A stretch of 64,000 bases of DNA. Origin: an uncultured Draconibacterium sp. Its GTDB lineage: Bacteria; Bacteroidota; Bacteroidia; Bacteroidales; Prolixibacteraceae. A model generated the notes under the pieces. The model was given only the letters and a program-made list of their open reading frames with translations, searched no databases and had not been told where the DNA came from. Positions 8,656-15,976 of the stretch are shown one piece after another. The translations under genes and the position numbers were made by a program. The stretch covers positions 62,001-126,000 of the forward strand of contig CANLMQ010000007.1 of NCBI GenBank assembly GCA_947492175.1. Direction: 5' to 3'. The stretch's first letter is position 1. Each line of letters begins with the position of its first letter.

Positions 8656-9100
8656 TTTTAAAGTTTTTATGGTGATCCTGTTTATTAATGTTTGTTCTGT
8701 TTGTATTGTTTACTTCCTTACAAACCGTCGCAGTTCCAGTATCACTTCCGGTCGCAGTTCCGGTATTACTTCTTGTTGCACTTCCGGTATCAGTTCTTGT
8801 CGCACTTCCTGTATCAAATGTGATACAGGAAACTTTCCAACCGGTATACAGGTTTCCCGAGGAGGTATAGTCAATATAGCCCCAATCCCGAAGCTGTTTT
8901 ATACATTTTGCATAGGTGTTGGTAGAACCGATATGCGCCAAAAGCATTACCTCCTCCCTTAGAATGGGAAAAGGATTGCGAAAACGGTTTCTATTCCATA
9001 GCTGAAACAGTGCGAAATAAAGACTGATATGAAATGGCGTGATCCTGGTATCATCAGCAAACCGTTCAAATAAAGCGGTTTGATGTTTGATATAATTCAT
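8585..9100 (-). CDS. Replication initiator-like winged-helix protein with octapeptide repeats
   Basis: A 171-aa protein. Residues 1-90 look like the winged-helix N-terminal domain of DnaD/DnaT-like or plasmid initiator proteins (LFQLWNRNRF, VMLLAHIGSTNTYAKCIKQL, DWGYIDYT). Residues 95-126 are four near-identical octapeptides of the form xDTGSATx, followed by a basic Asn/Lys-rich tail that probably binds DNA or the ATPase. It overlaps the HTH gene upstream by 4 bp and the DnaC-like gene downstream by 71 bp, forming a three-gene replication cassette. The domain call comes from pattern and context, not a catalytic site. Confidence 0.7.
   Translation of the reverse strand: MNYIKHQTALFERFADDTRITPFHISLYFALFQLWNRNRFRNPFPILREEVMLLAHIGSTNTYAKCIKQLRDWGYIDYTSSGNLYTGWKVSCITFDTGSATRTDTGSATRSNTGTATGSDTGTATVCKEVNNTNRTNINKQDHHKNFKNGKQNKSTGRFHINNDKDYSEPL
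8723..8818. repeat. Four 24-bp tandem repeats inside the initiator-like gene
   Basis: Four adjacent 24-bp units encode octapeptides FDTGSATR, TDTGSATR, SNTGTATG and SDTGTATV on the minus strand. On the plus strand the units read with a recurring GTCGCAGTTCCGGTAT-like core. Copy number could change by slippage, or the units could act as iteron-like binding sites within the replication cassette. Confidence 0.85.
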
Positions 9101-9393
9101 TTCCTTCGCCCAAACTCAAAACGGTTTTGGACTTTATTTTCCATCATCATTTTTTGGATTTCTTCACTGTCATAAAAGATTACTCCTCCTATTTTCGTGT
9201 AGGCCAGTGTGCCATTTACACGCAGGTTTTGAAGTGTTCCCGGTGAGATACCAAGTAGTTTTCTTACTTCATAGGATTTTAGCCATTTTTTGGAAGGCTT
9301 TCCATGATGGACTGCGAGAAGTTGTTTGAACTCTTTTAATAAATCGATTTTGAATTCACGCAAATCATCGGTTGTTACAATTTCTGTTGGCAT
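9097..9393 (-). CDS. Excisionase/MerR-type helix-turn-helix protein
   Basis: A 98-aa DNA-binding protein. Residues 40-85 form the HTH_17 fold typical of excisionases: WLKSYEVRKLLGISPGTLQN followed by the wing LAYTKIGGVIFYDSEEI. The N-terminus is an amphipathic helix (DLREFKIDLLKEFKQLL). This family is nearly universal in Bacteroidetes conjugative elements just before the replication genes. It overlaps the next gene by 4 bp (ATGA type). It may control excision or replication of the element. Confidence 0.88.
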   Translation of the reverse strand: MPTEIVTTDDLREFKIDLLKEFKQLLAVHHGKPSKKWLKSYEVRKLLGISPGTLQNLRVNGTLAYTKIGGVIFYDSEEIQKMMMENKVQNRFEFGRRK

Positions 9394-9533
9394 AACTGTT
9401 CAATTTTAAATTGTTCGTTCTAAATACTACCAAATTTGCAACCCCGAAATTTTAGATGTTATCAAGTTATTGTCAGCTTGGGGAATTATTATTGTTTACT
9501 AAACAGCATTAAAAAACGACAATCTGTTTATTT

Positions 9534-10367
9534 TCAGATATTTTGATCAATTTGTTGTTGAAGTACTGATTGCAGATGACCGATAAATTTTGTCTGTTCA
9601 ATTTTTCGCTGCTGAATTTCGATATAATACCGGTAAACATCCTTTGAGATTTCAACATTAAAGATCTGTCCGATCAGGTTTCCCAACTCTTTGATGGTAA
9701 TTTTACCATTGTTAACCGCCTTTGAAAAATAGAGCGCATAAATCAATTCCACTAGATCAATTTTATTGGCTGTCCAGGTAAACTGACTCATCTGTTGAAA
9801 ATTATAATTACCTTCCGTACTTTCAAGTTTAAAAATTTCATGATATAAATATTTCAACAACATTTCATTGGCACGTATCACTGAAAAATTATAGTCTTGC
9901 CAGGTATTAAATTCCTGATCCATTAAATAGTACTCTCCTCTCAGTTCAATTGGAATCTCATCCGTATCCCGAACAAAGTATAAACGGTCTAAATAGGTAA
10001 AGCCACTATGATAATATTTAACCGTCTCGATATGTTCCTCCATGTACCCTTGAATTTCTTCCAGCTTCTCCTTTAGGAATCGCTTCATTCCTTGTGTTCC
10101 CTGAGAGGAACGGTAACTTTCCAGTTCGAGAAGTTTTTGATAATACAAAAGGTTGCTAAAAACAACGGGTTTTGTCTCCTTAAAAAAATGAATTTCTGAT
10201 TGTATGTCCGGAAAGCCATGAATGGTCATAATCTTCTTCAACTCAACCAGGGCGATTCTGCACCGTTTGATCGCCAGCTTTGCAGTGGTAAGCATACAAT
10301 CAGAAGCCTTCGTTATTTGCTTCAAACTTTCCTCTAAGTCGGGAATAACATTGGAATAGTGTTCCAT
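9534..10367 (-). CDS. rteC: RteC-like regulator of conjugative-element excision
   Basis: The frame opens at 10454, but the family-like start is ATG 10367 (MEHYSNVIPDLEESL), giving 277 aa, the usual RteC length. Recognisable features are FFKETKPVVFSNLLYYQKLLELE, the segment VKYYHSGFTYLDRLYFVR, and a C-terminal winged-helix-like part (KITIKELGNLIGQIFNVEISKDVYRYY). In CTnDOT, RteC activates the excision operon in response to the RteA/RteB two-component system; neither partner gene is in this window. It lies 140 bp upstream of the HTH gene on the same strand. Confidence 0.85.
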   Translation of the reverse strand: MEHYSNVIPDLEESLKQITKASDCMLTTAKLAIKRCRIALVELKKIMTIHGFPDIQSEIHFFKETKPVVFSNLLYYQKLLELESYRSSQGTQGMKRFLKEKLEEIQGYMEEHIETVKYYHSGFTYLDRLYFVRDTDEIPIELRGEYYLMDQEFNTWQDYNFSVIRANEMLLKYLYHEIFKLESTEGNYNFQQMSQFTWTANKIDLVELIYALYFSKAVNNGKITIKELGNLIGQIFNVEISKDVYRYYIEIQQRKIEQTKFIGHLQSVLQQQIDQNI

Positions 10368-10642
10368 ACGCAACAACAGTGAATTAATTAGAACGAATAA
10401 AATTCCAATCATCTCCCTGGAAATGATTGGATAAACAGAAGGAGTCTCAACCAACGGATTTGTTGGATGGAAATAGTATCAAACTCAAGAGTGTTTACTT
10501 GAAATTCAGGTCTTAATTTCTACTGGTTTATTGAGGTTTTCATCGCTGGCGAAAAACAATGAATGGGTCAAATCAAAATGGAATTCTTTAAAATAGCAGG
10601 TGAATAGAACTGGTCTATTAAAATATTAAATTACACTAGCAA

Positions 10643-10839
10643 CCGACTAAATAGTTATTATGAAAAAGATTCTTTCACTCCATTACATTCCGTTCAGAAT
10701 GACAATAAGTTAGGTTTGAAAGGGCTTCAGGAAGGGGTGGTGTGGCGGCAAAGCCGCCACACCACCCCTTCCTGAAGCAAAAGCCTCTATAAGCCTGTCA
10801 TTCCGAAGCGTAGCGAGGAATCTTTTCTAATTTAGTCGG
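10643..10839. repeat. MITE-like palindromic element with a 26-bp perfect hairpin core
   Basis: The ends are a 10-bp perfect inverted repeat (CCGACTAAAT at 10643-10652, ATTTAGTCGG at 10830-10839). Inside, the flanks pair imperfectly (GAAAAAGATTC against GAATCTTTTC; CAGAATGACA against TGTCATTCCG). The core is two perfect 26-bp arms, 10724-10749 and 10753-10778, separated by only AAA. There is no coding potential. Weak similarity of the flanks continues outward (CACTA on both sides). The structure suits a non-autonomous palindromic element; Bacteroidota intergenic regions often carry such elements. Confidence 0.75.
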
Positions 10840-11166
10840 ACAGTAGTGATTAAATCATAATATATCCCCACATGTCGTATGACATATCATTCATATCGAC
10901 TCTTTTTATATTCATTTGAATGATTTTTCATACATTTAGAAGGGAAACTTACATGCTACTCTCACACCATTTGAAAATTCTTCAAAAGTCTTATATCACA
11001 ATTTTTCGTCCATTATGTATTTGCGATTTACTACCTATTTCGTAGTTAAACGCAAACTGATACAATTGATTATTAATCCAAAATATTTTAAATCAAAAAT
11101 ACCAATCGATAGATTTTTTAGATCGCATTTACACCTAATTGTAATTAAAAAATAATTATATTTATA

Positions 11167-11247
11167 ACAGATGATCGTTCTGATCATCTGTGTGTTTGGG
11201 GGTTAACATTGAAAGAGCCATTGTTGAATGGCTCTTTTATTTTTTTA
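11167..11247 (+). terminator. Two consecutive hairpins, the second followed by a T-run
   Basis: Hairpin one is ACAGATGATC/GATCATCTGT at 11167-11191 with 10-bp arms. Hairpin two is AGAGCCATT-GTTG-AATGGCTCT at 11214-11235, followed by TTTATTTTTTT, an intrinsic terminator reading to the right. No plus-strand gene lies upstream, so it could end a small RNA or antisense transcript. Apart from this and the palindromic element at 10643-10839, I see nothing in 10455-11478 except a 9-bp-arm hairpin at 11426-11454. Confidence 0.55.
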
Positions 11248-11478
11248 CACTTAAATGGATGCCTATACAAGCCTGTTTCAGAACCGGGATAACCAGCAAA
11301 TAACATAAATAAATTCATTAAGAACTTTCTGCAAAATCATGAAGAAGAATTCCAAACTTCATCAAGAAGATTTTCAGAAAAGATCAGGACGATTTCCGGA
11401 AAAGACTTTGATGAATTCCGGGTAGCAACCTCCCGACAGTTCGTTGGGAGGTTGTGATAGTAAAGGATTAAGCAGACG

Positions 11479-11859
11479 CTACCGGGCTACAAAGGTTGCT
11501 TTCGACAGGGCCTCTTTCATTTGTTTGCCGGGGCGGAAACGGATGTTGACCGATGTAATTTTATCGGCCGTACATTCCGCTTCGGTATCCGTGCCGGTAC
11601 AGTTGAACGTTAGCTGAAACGAGCCCCAGTCGCCCATTTGCACCGAGTAGCCATCGAGCAGCGCATTCTGGATCACCGCCTGCAGCTCATCTACTACCAG
11701 GGTTGCTTCACCACGGCTTAAGGTGGTGTTTTTACTCAATGCTTCGGCAATCTCCTTTTCTGTTTTTTGTTCCACGCGGTTGGGTACCAGGTACCATTTC
11801 CGGTCGGCTTGTGGGTTGCGTGGGTTCACCCGTTGGATTTTTGAATATAATATCGACAT
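11479..11859 (-). CDS. HU-HIG family DNA-binding protein
   Basis: A 126-aa histone-like protein of the Bacteroidetes HU-HIG subfamily. It has the typical opening (MSILYSKIQRVNPRNPQADRK), the helical dimer segment EKEIAEALSKNTTLSRGEAT, the motif GYSVQMGDWGSFQLTF and the beta-arm region VNIRFRPGKQMKEAL. Such proteins bend DNA and are often scattered near mobile elements. The start is well supported by family alignment. It is monocistronic; a 9-bp-arm hairpin at 11426-11454 lies just after the stop and could act as its terminator. Confidence 0.9.
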   Translation of the reverse strand: MSILYSKIQRVNPRNPQADRKWYLVPNRVEQKTEKEIAEALSKNTTLSRGEATLVVDELQAVIQNALLDGYSVQMGDWGSFQLTFNCTGTDTEAECTADKITSVNIRFRPGKQMKEALSKATFVAR

Positions 11860-12632
11860 AATTTGTTGTTTTTAATTTATATAAATCTCCCCGTACCGCA
11901 GGGCCATCCCAAAAAACCAGGCAATACCTCCCCTCCTCTGTTCGAAACCGAACAGTGTGAAGCGGCAAAAGTAGTATCTGCTAAAATGATGGGGTAAAGC
12001 CGCAGATGCGGCAGCGTGGAGTAAAAATTGAAATAAAAAATAATTGATTATCCCCTGCGCAGGACTGCTCCCGGCAGGGGCCTGGCCGCCGGTTCTCCGC
12101 TTGTAACAAACAGGTACCTCGAAAGCACCCGCCATAACTGTTGCAAGCGGAAATTGGGTTTTAAAAAATAATACATGGAAATAAGTATTTTAATCCGGTT
12201 GGATCACCGGAACAATTATGATTATTTGATCGTGAGCTTACAAATGTGTGCTACAGGAGCGTGAACGCACCAGGATTGGCACGAAATAAAATCGTTATTC
12301 TGCAAAATTATAAAAGCCTATCATCCTGGCAACTACTACCTATAATTCGCAATTTGCAATTCGCGAATTGAAATATTTTATTGCAAAGTAAAATGTAGTG
12401 AAATACGCCCCTGCACTGGCATAATCCCACCAGGATGCTGAAGATATGAGCTATTTAATCTGAAATTTGTTTATTCATTCATAAGGTCTCCTATTGTTGG
12501 GAAACAGGCGGAAAAGAACGGGTTCAATTCTGCCGAATTGCACACCGATCGCATTCCGAAATTTCGGGAGGCGCGAGCGAAGGAGCATCAGCAGGAGCAA
12601 CCAGCAAATGTGCTTGACTTTTGGGTAAGAGA
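11860..12632. other. Intergenic region, no gene recognised
   Basis: Two minus-strand frames here (within 11732-12135) lack recognisable features and are probably incidental. Visible elements are the palindrome CAATTCGCGAATTG near 12357, an 8-bp inverted pair CATCCTGG/CCAGGATG near 12319 and 12431, and the palindrome CCGAAATTTCGG near 12557. The motif GCAAATGTGCT at 12604-12614 recurs at 15725-15735. Confidence 0.5.
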
Positions 12633-15600
12633 TTATTTTCTTGGAGGTCCAATTCTCATATTTAAAGAACTTGCAAAAGATTGTCTTTTTCGGTAGTCAA
12701 CATAATTTTGATAAAGGTATGCTTTTACTCTTGCTTTTATAATTTTCATCGCAACGCGGTTATTTTCATATTTTTTTGCAATTTTTTGTACATCACCAGT
12801 TGACAGCTTTCCGTAATATGAATTAATACTAAAGGTAACAATATCAGCAGCAGGAGTGTCTATTCTTTTTGACGCTTCAATGAACAAATCTTTTAAATCC
12901 TTTTGTCCAACAGAATGAATAACTTTCCCAAATACACCTAAGCAAATCTGAAATGAGATGTATTGAAAAAAGCTATTGACTTTCTTTTCTATTTTTTGTT
13001 TTGTGTCTCCATCTTGAACTTTGTTTGCTAACGTTTCAATAAAATCAGATTTTGTTTCAAGTATTGTTTTCCCAAAAAAGCTTATTGTTCTAAAAGCAGT
13101 ATTATATAATTCGACTATCATATCTACAAGTTGATTGGAAGGAATTGAACCCTTCCTGTTTTTTATTATCTGCCCCACAATATCTAGTGCTCTATAAGCT
13201 TGGAAGAAAGGAGTCATGAATTCTATAAAACCTTCATCTTCTTCTATTTTATTAATCTCATTTTTATGATTCCGTCTTTCCTTTTCTAATTTATCCTGTG
13301 ATTCTAGCATCTTATCTCGGGTTTCTACCGGATTACTTGACCCCTCAATAATGTCCGAACTAATTTCTTTTACAATATCTTTAATCATATCGTAATAATG
13401 TCCGTGTCTTTCAAGAGTTATGGGTGGAATATCTTCGAAAGGAACCATTGCTGTAAATGTGGCTTCCTGAATTAGAAAATCATCTTTAGTATGGTGTGCT
13501 ATGAAAATAAGAATATTGGCATTTTTTTCTTCATGCAAATTAGAGCACAAATACTTAATTGCACTTTTCCCTTCTTCTTTATTAATTATTTCTGCTAGTT
13601 TCCGGGCAATAAGGAAATAGTAGATGTATTCATATGAGAATTTCCATTCATCATCGTAGACAATAATTATCATAGAACTTAACAGCGCTTCTTTTAATTT
13701 CTCAAATGAAAAAGCTACGTGATATTCTTTTTGATACTCATCAAAAAAGCTCTTTAATACATCCTCCGTAAAAATTCCTTGTTTTGTTTTATAAAGATGT
13801 AATGCAAATTCAGATAGGAAATTAAAATATGTATCAATATATTCATTCTCAACTTTTGCCTTGTTAGTAAGAGCAATGTGGATTAGTGAATGATAGCAAT
13901 ACCCATAAGATGTCTGTTCGTAATTTGTTGGTTTTGCATAAACCATTGTTTGGAGAATAGATAAAACAAATATTGGGTACGAAGGCATTAATTTATCTCC
14001 TAAAACTAACTCCACTTGATTAAATGAATGTTTTGTTCTCTCTAATAGAATTTCATCCGTAATTGTCGAAACAGGGATACTTAATCTATGGTAATTTTCG
14101 ATAAGTTTATTTCGTTTCTTATAACCTAACGGTCTAAGTGAAAATACCGCCAATTCTTCAAATTCTGCCTCAATTTTAGATAATAATCCATAAAGAGTAT
14201 TAGTTAATATTATCACTTTCCCAAAACGGATTTCCAAATCTTCAATTATCCTTTTAATGGTCTTGGAGTTGAAAGATACCCCTTGAAGGTTATCAAGTAG
14301 AATGATTTTTTTCGATTGTTTATATTGCAGATATCTTTCAAAATCAATTGCCTCACTAATGTATTGTTGCTGAAAAGCAGATTTTAAAACTTTGTCAACA
14401 TCAGTCGTTTTAAAGGATTTGCAATCAATCAATAATGGGTACTTTTCATCATCAACAAATTTTCGATATAGCATCGATAGTAAGCTAGTTTTACCAGATT
14501 GATTTTCTCCTTCTATTATACAGGTCGAGAAACTTTTTTCTGAAATTAATTTTTCAGAATCATAATATGAATCTAATTCACTTCCGTTTTGTTCATTTCT
14601 CTCTAGGTCAGGAAATATATAGAAATCAGATAGTTTTAAATTGGGATTATTGTCAATTGAGATTGGAATTTTTACTGAATTTAATTCATCCAAAAATTCA
14701 GTATTGTTTTTGAATCTTTTAGTTCCCGACCGGTCACCGTTTAAATGAATATCTTTCGTAGCTACTGATATATATATATCATCTTTCCAGTTAAATTGTT
14801 TAAGCTTCCCAATTTTTTTACTTGAATCTAGCAGTAAAAGCTGAAATCCTGAATCATTTTTTAAACTATCCTGCAGAATCTTTCCTGAAAAATATAAAGT
14901 CTCACGGTTTGACCAAAGCTCGACAGATTTTTTATGTTCCTCTTCATGTTCATGTCCATAAAGAATTATCGAACTTGTGTCTTCAATAAAACTTTGTAGT
15001 TCTTTACGATTATTTTGCACGCCATGAGGAGTAAACCAAAAAATAGGATGATGGAATAAAGAGATATTTATTTTTCCTTTTACTAATTCTTCTTGATTGT
15101 CAAATCTTTTCACAGGAAAGAATAGATTGATTTCTTCTTTTTGCTTTGACATCCAAGAGGTATTTATACAATTAAAACAAATACTGTCACCTCCCCAAGT
15201 GTCTTTAATTTGATAAAAAAGTTTGTTTTTAGGTAAGTCGTTAAACTCTTTATAAAACTCCCAAAAATCTTTTTGAACTGATAAACATAAATCAATTACA
15301 CTATTATCCTCACCAAGGATATCATATCCCATAGAGTTTAATGAGTTTCTTCTAAGTTGATTATCATAGTTGAAATTACAATCATGATTTCCAGGAACGA
15401 TAATAAACTTTACAATCAATTTGTCATTTGTTGTTTTAATTTTGTTTTTTAGTTCACTAAGAAATATCTTGGCTTGTAAGTAACCAGATTGTATTCCTTT
15501 ATCAATAATATCTCCAGTTATTACAAAATAAATCCGCTCAAGTTTCAAAATATCTATTCTCAAACTTTCATGAATTTTATCAATTCGAGATAGAATAAAA

Positions 15601-15653
15601 TTATCAGTTGATTTAATGTGTAAGTCGGTAAAATGTAAAATTCCTATGTTCAT
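12633..15653 (-). CDS. Metallophosphoesterase fused to a STAND-like P-loop NTPase (defence-type)
   Basis: A 1006-aa protein. Residues 1-260 are a calcineurin-like metallophosphoesterase with all metal motifs: DLH (10-12), GD (47-48), GNHD (88-91), FHHP (200-203) and GHEH (233-236). After a linker, a P-loop NTPase has Walker A GENQSGKT (382-389) and Walker B ILLDN (451-455), with STAND/NACHT-like spacing. The remaining 500 residues are helical with no clear repeats. Phosphoesterase-STAND fusions are known among prokaryotic conflict proteins: the NTPase would sense invasion and the esterase would act on nucleic acid or nucleotide. Neighbours (GHKL-nuclease, HTH) and AT-rich composition support a defence role, which is inferred, not shown. 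Confidence 0.8.
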   Translation of the reverse strand: MNIGILHFTDLHIKSTDNFILSRIDKIHESLRIDILKLERIYFVITGDIIDKGIQSGYLQAKIFLSELKNKIKTTNDKLIVKFIIVPGNHDCNFNYDNQLRRNSLNSMGYDILGEDNSVIDLCLSVQKDFWEFYKEFNDLPKNKLFYQIKDTWGGDSICFNCINTSWMSKQKEEINLFFPVKRFDNQEELVKGKINISLFHHPIFWFTPHGVQNNRKELQSFIEDTSSIILYGHEHEEEHKKSVELWSNRETLYFSGKILQDSLKNDSGFQLLLLDSSKKIGKLKQFNWKDDIYISVATKDIHLNGDRSGTKRFKNNTEFLDELNSVKIPISIDNNPNLKLSDFYIFPDLERNEQNGSELDSYYDSEKLISEKSFSTCIIEGENQSGKTSLLSMLYRKFVDDEKYPLLIDCKSFKTTDVDKVLKSAFQQQYISEAIDFERYLQYKQSKKIILLDNLQGVSFNSKTIKRIIEDLEIRFGKVIILTNTLYGLLSKIEAEFEELAVFSLRPLGYKKRNKLIENYHRLSIPVSTITDEILLERTKHSFNQVELVLGDKLMPSYPIFVLSILQTMVYAKPTNYEQTSYGYCYHSLIHIALTNKAKVENEYIDTYFNFLSEFALHLYKTKQGIFTEDVLKSFFDEYQKEYHVAFSFEKLKEALLSSMIIIVYDDEWKFSYEYIYYFLIARKLAEIINKEEGKSAIKYLCSNLHEEKNANILIFIAHHTKDDFLIQEATFTAMVPFEDIPPITLERHGHYYDMIKDIVKEISSDIIEGSSNPVETRDKMLESQDKLEKERRNHKNEINKIEEDEGFIEFMTPFFQAYRALDIVGQIIKNRKGSIPSNQLVDMIVELYNTAFRTISFFGKTILETKSDFIETLANKVQDGDTKQKIEKKVNSFFQYISFQICLGVFGKVIHSVGQKDLKDLFIEASKRIDTPAADIVTFSINSYYGKLSTGDVQKIAKKYENNRVAMKIIKARVKAYLYQNYVDYRKRQSFASSLNMRIGPPRK

Positions 15654-15976
15654 AACTTAAAGATTTGCGGGGTGAAAAAACAGCTCTTTTGCAAGCTGAA
15701 GCATCGGCGTGTGTGTCGGAGCTTGCAAATGTGCTGTTTTGCGCGTTGGCTATTCATTATTCGGTTTTATTTTTTATTAGCTAATTATTTATATGCTTCT
15801 ATTTTTTAACACTTGGCGGTAGCTGTGGTGGCATTAGGTAGTGGCGGTTAGACGAGAGTCTGAGTGTCCGACCAAAACTGAGGCAGGCACGAGATTCGAC
15901 TTGTCGAATTCAAACAAACCCAACCATACCGTATACCACGTATAAATACCTAATACCACATATTAATGCCTGGTTT
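15654..15976. repeat. Intergenic region with an attC-like stem between the two large cargo genes
   Basis: Two arm pairs, AACAGC/GCTGTT (15679-15684, 15733-15738) and TTGCAAGCT/AGCTTGCAA (15689-15697, 15720-15728), are separated by 4-nt internal loops, resembling the layout of integron attC stems. The motif CGTTGGCTATT (15744-15754) follows and recurs inverted at 18340-18350. A second small palindrome ATTCGAC-TT-GTCGAAT lies near 15893-15908. No gene is visible. I do not claim a true attC. Confidence 0.4.

Noticed and set aside
11732..12135. Two minus-strand frames (78 and 87 codons) around the HU-HIG gene start
   Set aside because: They overlap the HU-HIG gene or its leader, with no signal, domain or coding-like composition.
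15660..15760. True integron attC site
   Set aside because: The double-arm stem is suggestive, but the left R'' box is missing and GTTGGCT does not match GTTRRRY; no integrase is in view.
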